A model generated the notes under the pieces. The model was not told where the DNA came from. It worked only from the letters and a program-made list of their open reading frames with translations, and did no database searches. A stretch of DNA of 64,000 nucleotides from Epiperipatus broadwayi (taxonomy: Eukaryota > Onychophora > Udeonychophora > Euonychophora > Peripatidae), in the NCBI GenBank assembly GCA_028023455.1, contig JAQFVV010000064.1, positions 1,087,825-1,151,824 of the forward strand, written 5' to 3'. Shown here in pieces: positions 21,205 through 33,033 of this stretch. Position 1 is the stretch's first letter; the number at the start of each line of letters is the position of its first letter. Both the position numbers and the translations under genes were made by a program.

Positions 21205-24200
21205 GAAAAGTAGAAATAAACACAGACATAAATTTTTGTAGATATTTTTCTACATTTCCTAAAATAAAATAATAATAAGTAAAGGGTTAAATAATAACTC
21301 TGATTTTAATCTTTTAAAAGGTCTGATAAATATTATTTGTAATTCTGATTTTGAATTTTAAATGTAAGCATGTTTTTTTGATAATTTTAAAAAAAAAGTC
21401 TATTTTTGAAATCTTTAATTAATTTGTAAATTTTTATTGTCTAAGTGAAAACATGTATGTTTTCAAAAAGATTAGAGAGATAAAAATAAAATTCTGTTTT
21501 CAATCAAGGTGTTATTATCACCTTAGATGATTTTATAAAAGGGCTGATAACAAAATTAGCTCCAGTCTGGGTAATGACTTTTGAAGAGAGCAGTTGGGAT
21601 AATAATTTTTGTAAAAGTGGTCAGCTGAAAGTTGGTTACAATATTTTGTTGCAACTTGATGAAGTGCAGCAGTTGGTTTTAGCTGACCATAGAATTGGCA
21701 GAATAGCCACCATAAACTGATGTAACTAAAGTCAAAATAGTAGACTGTTTTCCTTAGCAGGAGTTTGAATTTACATGGAGAAAAATGACCAACTTCTTTG
21801 TGCTGAAATTCATAACCTTAAATGTGGAGAGGACAGCTGCTTGCCTGGAACAGTTCTACACAGACGGGAGACCAACTATGGACCAACATTATACATGGAT
21901 TATACTTTTTCCTGATGATGACGATCCCTAAAACCAAGCTTGCTGAGGAAGCAATTATATATATATATGCTGACATATCTAAGGGCAGAGAAGATCAGAT
22001 AAAATATATACAGCTGTGGGGAGTAAAGTTATATATGATAACAAAATTTTAAATAATTTCTTTAGTAAAATTACATTTTGAAAGTGATGCATGAATTTGT
22101 ACTTTTTATGTTTATGGTGGATGTATAGTTACGCAAGGCTGTGTGGATGCAGTGTGTTCATGATGCTCCAAAGTATAGACTTGGCACTGTGTAAACCTAG
22201 ATATTGAGCTCCCAGAGTAGTCCAGCAGTGATTATATATAGGCCTCATGAATAGGCCTTGGTCTCATGAATAGACCTCATTTATACCCCTAAGTTTCACA
22301 GAGATGAGCAGGGATGGTGCAATGCCTTTTTTTCTGGATACTACTCTTTGAGGATGATCTGTCTAGGTACTTAGAAGGGGCAGTGTTAAAAATGAGGTAT
22401 TTTCTCATGATATCATGGAGCTTTGTGTACTGATAGTCCAGCTTGGCTTGCTGCTTATCATGGCATGGGGAGCTGCAGTTCACATATTCACTTTTGCTAT
22501 CTCATCTTGCCTACTTCATCAGAATTAACTCATCAAGCAGAAAGACGTCTTAAAATTTATATATATTTTTTATTCTATAAAACGATATTAGTTTAAAATC
22601 ATTTGTTAAAGAAGAAAAAACTGTTTAAAGTTATATTTGTAGTTTTTAAAAAAAGTACAGAGTTATAATTGATAGTCAAGAAAAAGATTTCCAAAAATCC
22701 TTTAGACTAGAAAAAAAAGACATTAAAAGAATATATACTTTCAATATTGAAATGATAAAGAAAAATATGACATTATTGTAACAAGTTGAAATAGATAGAA
22801 GTCAGTGTGCATATATACACACACTCATATGTGTAAAAAAAAATTTGATTAAATGTCAATTCATTTTTTTTGTTAATTTTATATTATAAATCATGCGTCT
22901 GTGCACATATATATGTAAACCATAGTAATAACATGAATTGTAACTTGTAATTTTGTAAATTAATGTGACAATTTAAATTTTGAATAGTAATTATGTAAAT
23001 CACAAATGTAAGAATTATTTTATGTTTAATTGAAATGTATTCATCATATATTATAAAATGCATGTCTGTGTACGGATATATTATGCATTTATAGATACCC
23101 ATTAAAAAATAATGCAGTTAATGTAATAATTTAAATTTTGTAGTAATCTTGTAAATTATAGAGTGATGACTTTATTATTGTGTATCATTCAAAATCAGAA
23201 CCCTTATAAGAACTAAATTCATTTTTATTGTTATTAATAAACTTATTTAATTGTTAAAATTATTTCCATCATCTCTTGGTCACATACAGTAATAGAGCTT
23301 ATGTTCTCTGAGCTAGATTCATGCACGGGGTGAATATATGAATGGGGATGTGTATATTAGTGCTTTTGGGGCATCCATCGATGATCAATCATCATCCTGG
23401 TTGGTGCATAAGATTATATTCTTTAAAGCTCATGCATATTTTATTTTGGTTCAGTCTTGTTAAAAATTTAAGTTTATAGTTGGCCAGTACATTAATGGTA
23501 CTAAGTGGCCAGAGCATTGATGATGATCAGCATGTTTTAAATGTCCCAGCATTCTTGTGTTCAATTTCTGATTATTGTGTATTTTAATGGATGGGCACTA
23601 AGTTGGTGCATCCAAGTTATGTTTAAATAATTGCCCAAGCTGGCAAAGACTCAATAGTTAGCCCCGTCTACAGAAGACCCATTTCCGATCCAGTCACAAG
23701 GTTGACTGTTGATTTATATTTTTTATTGTTCAAATCCAGCCACAAGATGGACTGCTGATATATTGTACTGATTTATTTTAATTATTGATCATTCATGATG
23801 ATGGATGGTTATTTATTTTGAGTAGTACTCATACTTACTTATAATTACTTTACGTTATAACGCTGGTTGATATATGATTGATGTATAGTTTTATGTAGTT
23901 ACTCTTTTGATCTATCTGTGCTGATCTCTCAATGCTCACAAAGATTTTGATCTCATGCTCATTGTAAATATATTTTATTTAAATATACTTATTGATATTT
24001 CATTTTAAATTGACTGGGAGTGATGATGATTTCCCATTACCCCAGTTCAAATCTTTTCCTTCCAATTCCTATCCCCTGCCCATCCCATTACAATTTATAT
24101 ATATGAGATTAAATCTTTAAAGTTCTATTTCACCTTATATACTGTCTTATGTTAAAAGAATCAAACCAATCTCTACAGAACATATATGCCTCAGCAATTG

Positions 24201-26440
24201 ACATCACAAGCTGCCTTTAAAAATGACCAACATTTCTTTTAAATTCAATGTAATTCATATTTAAATATCATTCACGTAGTCAATTTGAGATAAAAAATTT
24301 GAACACAAAACTAAAGCCAATTTATAATGATTATTATTGCAAAAAATAATGTTACATAATACTTATTTTGTCTCAAGGAATTCTGTATATACAAAAAATA
24401 ACCAAATAGATAATAAATAATTCAGGGAGTTTGTAAATATATAATTAATTAAAGCCACATTGAATCTTTAGAAAATAATTTATTATATTTTTCATTCCAC
24501 TCCAACAGCAACACTACAATAACTAAGTTATACATTTAGAACTTTGACATTAAATGGAGAAGATTAGTGAAATATTAATATGAATGAAGTTGTGTTGGTG
24601 GTAGTGTAACTTGTCTTTGGGAGCAATTGGTAGAGGCAGTTACATTTATCATGTATCTAGTAAAGATTGCTTCATTATTTCATCATATGATAGCATGTAA
24701 AGTACAATGAAGAATGTTTTAGATGGCACTTTGCAGAGTTAACTGTCACATTAATTACATTTGCAATGACATAAAATAACATATGTTGCTTCCATTATGC
24801 AGTAAATATTTTTAATACTAACGTTCTGTCGGTCACAAGCCATGATTGCAAATTTAAAAACTGACAATCTATAAGTTCTGTCCATTATTGAGAAAAATGT
24901 CAAATAAAACTATATTTTCGGACAGAGAAGAAGTAATCAGAAAAATTAAGAGTTCATCATTTAACTGTTCTCAGCAAGTAATCAAAAGCTCGGGAGAATT
25001 ATATTTTTCTAAATGCACATAATTTGAGGAAGGTCGGCTGAATTCTAAAAATCAGATAATGATTTTGTAAAAAAAATTAGAAAAACTAATTATCTTCATT
25101 TATTTGATATTTAAATTTTAATATATTTGATCCTTTTTGATATTCGATAGGGCAATTGTTCAAAATTCCATTTACTGTTCAATAGGGTTGTTTTGGTTAA
25201 GATCACCATATATAAAGAATGTTAGATATTAGATATTATATGTCTGTTCTAGTCAAAATATTTATGAATCACACAGTCCTATGATTTGGACTCATATATA
25301 CACACACGCGCTTATTTTTATGCACAGATTTCTTAATATAAAACAGAAGCTGCCAAAATTATTGGTCTACAAAAAAACAAATACTTAGCACCTCATTGAA
25401 AAATCTACTTTCTTTAAGTGAATAAACAGAAAGATGTAATGGCAACTTTATAATCTTATAGGTATCTATGTATCTAACTATATCCTAAAATATAGTAACA
25501 AAGATACTGTAAATAAGACAGATTAGAATTATAAAGACATTTTTTAAATTCAACGTTAATAACATTTTTATTAGCACAGATAACTAAGATAATGAAAAGT
25601 AATATTAAAATAAAAGTCATTATTAACATTAAAAATAATGTTGAAAATGATAAAACTGGTGCATTGCTATCAATTTATTGGTTTTAGTTCTATTGTTTGT
25701 CAGAAGTCCTCTTAAATCACCATGATTAGCTATTTGCAGTCAGGTTCATCTTTTAGTTAGTAGATTTCTGATTGTACTGAGCCCACATTCCATTAAATTA
25801 TAATAAATGAAATGCAATTAAAAACTTTTGTATTATAATCCATAATCTAAGATAAATCGTAAGTATTCTCTTTTGCAGGAAGAACTGTTGTTAGCTATCT
25901 TTCAATTCCTCATTTATTATTCCCTCTTATCAGGTCTTTTTCAATTTTGGAAATTCTTTTGTGTTTATACTTAAAAAATAATTTAAAACCAAATCATATA
26001 TTTGCAAGTTTTTGCTTTATCAGTACACCTTTCATCTTACCTCAATTCTCTCACAACCATCCATTATCTCAGGGGTCAGACCAATCTCTCACACTATAAA
26101 CACATTTAAAACATACACTTTTCCAAATAAGCCACATAACACATGTTACAATTAAACATATTTTTTAATTACTTAAAATTCATTTTCATATATGTATATA
26201 TTGTAACACTATATAAATATATGTGTTGTATGAAACATTTAAAAATAATATTCAGAAAAAAATTATATATTTTTTTTTATAAATGGAAAAGGACTGTTAG
26301 TTTAATAAACAAAATTAAAGATATTTTTAAAATAAAAGTCTGTCTGGAAATAAATAAAAGATAACATATAATTAAAGCATATTGTAATGTAGGAATTTTT
26401 AGATTTACTATTTAAAAAGATAGCTTATCCGTTCTTTTAA
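21201..26440. other. No gene supported
   Basis: Mostly AT-rich DNA. 21,480-21,960 and 22,100-22,500 are less AT-rich but show no recognisable protein. 23,680-23,720 and 23,735-23,765 are a short direct repeat (TCCAG, then CCACAAG or TCACAAG, then GGACTGCTGAT-like). Confidence 0.45.
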
Positions 26441-26499
26441 CCAAAATAAAAATTCCAAATTGTTATGGATAATGAAGGCAAAAGAAGATAAATTGGATA

Positions 26500-28065
26500 C
26501 CAATTTAGAGTGTGCTCTCTGCCATTTGGAATTCTAAGAAAATCACCACTGACACATTCAAGCAATAAATGATATCAAATAACCCACATGTGGGCATGAT
26601 ATGACCTTTCATTACAAAATCGCAATCTACATCAATAATTTAAAAATAAAAGAGCAAATTTCATGTAACTATGCTTGGTCAAATCAAGTGACTAAAATAT
26701 ACAAAATATAAAAAATAGGAAAAACAAACAAATTTTGAAATACTAAAAGCTTATAATTTCTAAAATATGAATTTAAAATACTTAAAGAGAAAAAGTGAAT
26801 AAAATAAAATCATGGACATTTTTAAAAAAGTCATTGAAAAAGAAAATAAACCATATACTTGTGACTTCTGAATTTTTGGGATGATATAATGCATCATCAA
26901 AAACATCCTTCCTCCTTTCTGTATACTTCAGTGCAATACACCACCATTAACTGAATTTTATTACAATATATGATCATAACCATATGTTAAATAAATGTGA
27001 AATTGATCAAACCAAGCTTATAATTTCAAAATACTAAAGCTTATAACTTCTAAAATACAAATTTTATTATAACATAGGCCTAACCCTAACCACATGTTGA
27101 AATAATGTAAATGTTGAATAAGCATAGAAATAATTTGTCAAGCGTTGGTGGCCGAGTGGTTAGCACAGCTGACTTACAAGCAGTTGTTCCAAAGTTCACT
27201 TTTCGGCTGATGCTTTGACACATTAAAAAAACATAGAAATAACTGCCAAAGCATATTAATTCTACAATTAATAATAAATTGCATTTTATTTTAACATTAG
27301 CTGAAAGAATAATTAGCTAAAGTAATGAATATTAATTTTTATAATTGATTTTCTTACCTAAGCAAGTACTATTGTGTGCATCATTTCTTACATTTTGTTA
27401 CAAAGAAAAAGATGGAGATGAGAAAAATTTAGCTTTGTTCACATGTATCAATTTCAAGAGCCTGTAAGGACCTCACCTGATTAAGTGTAGATCTGATATC
27501 CATGTCAGGAGATGAAATAGGTGGTATTTTTTCTAATCTTCATTGTTTTTCTAATATAAAAAAGAAAGCATACAACATGAAACATCAGACTTTCTTTCTG
27601 GTAAGAAAAAATTTGATTAATTGTAAAATATGCTTTATTTCAATCAATTTCTCTTTTTTTCTCTCTTTTTCTCTTTCAGTTCCCATATTTTAGAAATTAT
27701 AAGCTTTAGTATTTTGAATTTATAAGCTAGGTTTTGGAGACTTTGTATCATCAAAAACATCCTCCCCCTCCCTGCATTCTTTGGTGCAGTGCCACCATTA
27801 TTGTAATAAAATTTGTAGCTTGGTTTGATCAATTTTACATTTATTTAACATGTGGTTATAGGTATATGTTGTAATAAAATTCATATTTTAGAAGTTATAA
27901 GCTTTTAGTATTTCAATGTTATAAGTTTGGTTTGATCAGACCAATTTACAGTGTCCTCTCTGGCATTTCGAATTTCTAAGGACCATCCAAAACCACCACT
28001 GACTCATCCAAGTGATCATTTATCACTTTCATGTGCCAGTGATGGTTTTGGGCAGTTCTTAGTAA
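26500..28065. repeat. Cluster of direct and inverted repeat modules
   Basis: Segments of 26,500-27,110 recur at 27,680-27,990, some direct and some inverted. ATCATCAAAAACATCC recurs directly (26,893 and 27,748), as does an ACCAATTTA...CTCTCTG...CATTT block (26,500 and 27,950). A TTGATCAAACCAAGC...ACTTCTAAAAT block at 27,004-27,058 is inverted at 27,820-27,915. 27,976-28,062 is an imperfect hairpin with arms of about 38 nt. This looks like a broken foldback element or two nested ones. A family 1 SINE sits inside. Confidence 0.6.
27141..27214 (+). mobile_element. tRNA-like SINE, family 1
   Basis: AGCGTTGGTGGCCGAGTGG resembles a Ser/Leu tRNA 5' half with an A box. A degenerate B box follows, then CTGATGCT, which pairs with the 5' end as an acceptor stem. 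After it come TTGACACATT and an A run. CATAGAAATAA flanks the copy (27,124-27,134 and 27,231-27,241) as a target duplication. Confidence 0.75.
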
Positions 28066-28348
28066 TTGTAATGGTGAAATCAGCACATAAATTGTAACTT
28101 TAAAGTGTAATGTAAATTATTGTATCAAAATTATTATTGAAGCTATTTAATTAGAGAAAATTACAATCTAATCAGAGATCTAAAATATTTTTGGAAGTCA
28201 TCTGGTCATAAGGAAATTATGTTTTACTGAAAATCAGTAATATTTCCAACTGATTAGGTAAGCAATAATATTAATCAATGTTAATCAATCTTTAATTAAT
28301 AACACAATTAATGACAAGTGTATATGTCTATATATTCAAGCTTTCAAG

Positions 28349-28533
28349 CCAAGATGCTTAAGACTGGCTTATATATATAAAGTTAAGTTGAGAAAAGGTT
28401 GGTATCATCCTTTTCTTGTCAGAATCTCTGTCATGTATCTGGGCCTGATCGTTCTTAAAGACAGCTGTTTAAAATCTGATTGGCTGTCTGAAAGATAATT
28501 GCACATGTGAAAGATTAGCAAACTTTCAATTAT
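28349..28533. repeat. Half copy of the 43.8-kb foldback element
   Basis: From CCAAGATGCTTAAGACTGG to CTTTCAATT this matches 43,963-44,146, the spacer and right arm of the foldback element. The left arm is missing. Confidence 0.75.
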
Positions 28534-28539
28534 TACCAA

Positions 28540-29995
28540 TTTATTAACAACATGAGTTTTAGACAAAATTATTAATCAATGTTGTAAGTAAAAAAATACA
28601 AATAGAGGATTAACTAATTAGAAAAAGAATTTGAAAACTAAATAATGATATCTCAAACAATGATTTTGGCAAGAATATAAAAGCTACTAAATTTTCATTG
28701 TATTCAATCAGCTGTCATTTCAGTTTTTGCTGTTAATAAACGTATTGTGATGTTACTCACTCTATTATTAAAATTATTCTGCCAATATTTTGAGTGTGAC
28801 CTGATTGATTTGATTTGACTTTGACTAGCTATACTAATTTTGCAGACTCCTTCATCAAGGATGACCAGTTCATCATCAGCAATGTATCACTATTTATATA
28901 GAAACCCTAACATCATCATGCAGTGCAAAGCTCACAAAGGGGTGTTCACTCAGTTTTCCCTATCCAGTTACTTTACATTTGACTGCCTGTAAATGTGACA
29001 AATATCTATGATCTGTCATTGCTGAGACCCATATCTACCATTACAGAAGATTACTGCTGAACAAGGTCATACAGATATATGCTGCTCTGGAAAAAAGGGA
29101 CAAGCTGTTAAAAGAACCAGAAATGTCAGCCATAAATGCAATCAATTATCAAGAAGGCAGGAGTCATCACTCCAGAAAAAAAACTATAGCAAAAACCTAA
29201 ATAAATATATATGATAATTCAAAGTCTAGACAGAAATTGATATAGGGGTAAGATTTTATTCTCTTAACAAACTTTTATAAAACAAAAAATAATTGGATTC
29301 TTACCACCTATTTAAAAGTGAACTGATCTATAATAAATAACTATATAATTAATGTAATTTAGTTTAGTTTTATTTTGATTATTGTGCTATTGATTTTCGT
29401 AAAGAAACATGATGTTTTAAGTTATTAAGTTGTCTTAATTCTCCCTCTCTATACCTTACCATACAATATTAATTAAGATAATTTTGTGCCAATTATATAT
29501 GTGGATTTAAATATACATTTTGTGATAGCTTAAATTATTATATAAGTCTCTTCATCATTAGTGCTGGCCATAGAATTTAAGCACTTGGAGGGTTTTAAAA
29601 CCTTCTTTTGTTGATATTCCAGCCTTTTCTTGAATGGTGCTCAAAGATTTATCCTCACTATAAATAAAAGTCTGCAGGAGAGATGTTTGCTTCTCCAGTT
29701 ATGAAGTGAGTGAAGCAGTCTTGAAAGGTATCCATGGCTTATATATTTATAAATAATTTTGGTCTGACCTTTCATATGGTTAATGTGTAAAAATATTAAC
29801 TATATTAACTCCTCTGCTTGTATAATGATATCTCAAATTTATATATACATTATTATTATAAAATTTAAAATTCATAAATCAATAATAATCAGTTATATAA
29901 ATTACTCTCCCCACTTGAGGATGATAGCAGTTCAAATACAAGTGTCAATATAAATTTGGGATATACTAGATATCCATTATTAATAGTGCCAGTTG
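28540..29995. other. No gene supported
   Basis: 28,830-29,200 is less AT-rich and might be an old element remnant, but no frame or motif can be named. Confidence 0.45.
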
Positions 29996-30001
29996 TGTCT
30001 T

Positions 30002-30084
30002 GCATTGGTGGTCGAGAGGTCAGCGTGACTGCCTTGCACTTGCAGGCAGTTGCCCAGGTTGTGGGTTCATGTCCCGTCCGATGC
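30002..30084 (+). mobile_element. tRNA-like SINE, family 1
   Basis: GCATTGGTGGTCGAGAGGTC starts the copy and CCGATGC ends it; the two ends pair as a 7-bp acceptor stem with one G-U. The B box is GGGTTCATGTCCC. CTATGACACTT and a run of A follow. AATAGTGCCAGTTG before and AATAGTATCAATTG after look like a decayed target duplication. Confidence 0.75.
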
Positions 30085-30335
30085 TATGACACTTAAAAAA
30101 AAAATAGTATCAATTGAGTAGTAAAATTGCATAAATTTCTTTCCTTAAGCATTGATCATTTTTCATTCAAAAAACAATTTATACTTTCATAATAAATATC
30201 ATAATGAGTGACATTTATAATGAGCAAATGTAAGGACTTTGCATAACACTTGCACATTTATTATGTTAATTAAACCACATTTAATTTCTTATGGAAGTCA
30301 TGACTACAACATGGGACAAATTTTATGCAATATAG

Positions 30336-31965
30336 ATGCAAAACATCAATATTTCTATGACATTCCTCCAATCATTTGTTTCATTTCGATCATTTAGTGA
30401 TTTGTATATAACTTTGCCAACAATTTTTCTATTTTTTCACTTGCTTCTTTTAAAAATATCAATAATATTTTCGTCATTGCCTGGAGCTTTTCCATTCGTC
30501 ATACATTTAATAATAAGTCATATCTGTTTTTAAAATATTGGGCAATTCAGTAAGTAATTCTTAATAGAATTCCTCCACATATTTCATAATATTGTCTCTT
30601 TTGGTCTTCTTTTTTTTATTGCAAAAAAAAAATTGTACTGTATGGAATATTTTAGGGGTTTTTTTTTTGTTGTTGTTGTTTTTTATTACAATATGATTAT
30701 TTGTAGTTCTTTTCCTTACATTTCCTGGTATCAACCTTTTTTAATAATAATCTATCTTTTTTTTTATTACGGAAACAATTTTCCTTCCAATATTAGATGT
30801 TGGTTTATATTTTTAAGACTTTTATTCTCTTCTAAAACGGTCCTTGTTAATTCACAATTATATTTTCTCATATCATTAATTCTTTTTCCTACCATTTTAC
30901 AAAAGACTAGAATTTTTCTTAATGGATAATTTTTAAATTTTTTCATTCATTCTTTTCTTTATCTTCTTTTAGTAAAAAAATTTACCACCTATCTTTTTTG
31001 CAGTTTTTAATAAAATATCAATTAATTTCTTATTCATTTCAGTCTAGTTTAAACTATCTTCAAAGTTTTTCAATATTTTAAAATGATTTGCAAGTTCTAA
31101 TTTCAATTCACTGGAAATATCAATTGTTAATATTATCTTTCTTAATAGGTTTTGGTCTTCTAATTTTGCATCGACAAGAATCCTACATCACTCTAATCGA
31201 AGACCACTTCCTGTGTTGAATCTGTTAAGAACATTACAGTCTTGAAATACATATCTTCTGGTAGCTAAAATACAATCCATTTCAACTGCGCATTCAGCTT
31301 CCACATCCATTTAGCATAAAATGCTAATAAAAGAATTTATAATATGTAGTTATTCTTCTTCTGTAAAATCCATAAGCCTGTGTCTTCGTTCATTTCTCTC
31401 ATTATAACCAAATTTATTAACAGCATTTTCAATCGTTTACGAATTCTAACATTAAAAGTCTCTTCTGACATTTTTAGAATATTGTTTGGTCTTAGATAGA
31501 ACATTTTGAAAATCCATATAAAAATCCTATACAGTTCTTAATCATCATGAGAATTTGCTGAAACATAAAACTCAATTATCCATAGTTGTTATTTTCCAGT
31601 AAGTTGAATAACTAACTTTGCCACTTTGTGTAATATATCACCAATTTAATTTTATTTACAATAGATCTCACTATTCTTGTGCTTCTAATATTTGTGTCTT
31701 TATTGTAAAGTTCATGGCCACTTTTTAAATCAATTGTTCCTTCATCTTTTCTTCAAACTTCACAATGTTCAATAATGATCCATTCAATATCATGCAATTC
31801 GTTTTTCAGTTTGTGCAATCGTTTTTTTACTTGCAAGTAATCTGCAGTTGTAGGTACTAAAATAAAAAATTGTCATAGAATGGTAACCAGGGTCCACAAT
31901 CGGGAGATTCTTAGCACTCTCTATTTGCAATCATTAACTTAGTGCTCTAGGTGACAAGTTTACAC
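30336..31965 (-). pseudogene. Endonuclease-RT LINE, decayed
   Basis: The plus strand is similar throughout to the minus-strand LINE at 4433-6180, for example the border GTTTACACCCTCT near 31,950 and the ACATTACAGTCTTGAAAT block near 31,230. Read on the minus strand it gives endonuclease remnants (an MSEETFNVRIRK stretch where MGDFNAKI is expected, near 31,440-31,480) and the linker before RT. Stops and frameshifts are so frequent that no frame of note survives. It ends on its 3' side near 30,336, before the RT catalytic motifs. Confidence 0.7.
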
Positions 31966-32507
31966 CCTCTTTAGACTAAATAATCTCCCTTTACAAAAGT
32001 TATATGCAAGATTTTGATTTTATCAATACATCATTAACTTTTAGCTCAATCCTATCATAAAGATGTATGCATATGTCTGCCTTTGTTTATATATGTTTTC
32101 TGTTCATTAATATTAATGTTGTTATAATGTTTTATTAATACAATGGAGGATATTGGGGTAATTATGGCAGAGATGCTAAAAAACTAAAAAGAGCAACAGT
32201 TGTATGAGCACCTCTGCTCATGATGGGATCCAACCTAAAAATTGGTATAGTATTGATATTAACTATTAGTTATATCCATAGTTATGACTTAATAAAATAC
32301 CTTTTCCCCTTTTTTTTGTAATTTACTGATGAAAAATAATAAACTTCCAGGGCAAGATAACACAAACCGTCTTTCACAAGCTGGAGTTGCAACAAAATCT
32401 TATTAATATTATAACAGCTTTTTTATGTTACTAAAAATAGAAGTAATATATTAATATTATATTCATTCCTGAAAAAGACATTTTATTATTTAGATTGCAT
32501 TCAAATT

Positions 32508-32641
32508 TTGAATTATATAGACAAGCGTTGGTAGCTGGGAGGTCAGTGCAGTTGCCTTGCAAGCAGTTGCTTGCAGACAATTGTTGCAGGTTCGCTTCCC
32601 AGCCGATGCTTTGACATATAGAAAAAAAAATTTGAATTATA
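32508..32641 (+). mobile_element. tRNA-like SINE, family 1, with 11-bp target duplication
   Basis: The body is 32,524-32,610. AGCGTTGG at the start pairs with CCGATGCT at the end over 8 bp (two G-U). The B box is GGTTCGCTTCC. TTTGAATTATA occurs at 32,507-32,517 and again after the A run at 32,631-32,641, a clean target duplication. It lies about 420 bp upstream of the large exon. Confidence 0.85.
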
Positions 32642-33033
32642 CGTATCTAAAAAGACCACAAACAGCACATATGCCTGTGTTGGCAATATACTAGAACTTG
32701 AATCTGTGTAATCAAGTGAAATTATTTTCAAAAAGTTCTCAGGAAGATGGTCTGTGGCCAACTCAGGTAAACATTCAATAGTGTTAGTAAATGCATATCT
32801 AATTATTTTTAGCTAGAGAATAAAACAAGAATTTAAAAATGTTCAAATCAACACAATCCATCAATTAGCAAATCCTGTTGGTATGTTCTGCCTTCTTTAT
32901 TGTTTTTGTATGAGGAGTTGTTAAGAAGGCTTTTAACCCCAAGTGGCATATTTATTATAGGATTGTTTTATTTTTTTATTACTTTAGTAATAAATTGTTT
33001 TTATTTGCTAAATTAATTTTTAATTTATTTCAG

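Noticed and set aside
21890-21960. CTGATGATGACGATCCC as a ribozyme core
   Set aside because: No stem II forms and GAAA is replaced by TAAAAC.
27082-27098. CCTAACCCTAACC as telomeric repeat
   Set aside because: Only about two units, within a dispersed repeat module.
30002-30084. Functional tRNA gene
   Set aside because: The anticodon and D arms are degenerate, and the copy is followed by an A run and flanked by a target duplication.
30633-30929. Hydrophobic 98-codon frame, possible membrane protein
   Set aside because: It is antisense to a decayed LINE; the hydrophobicity comes from T-rich codons.
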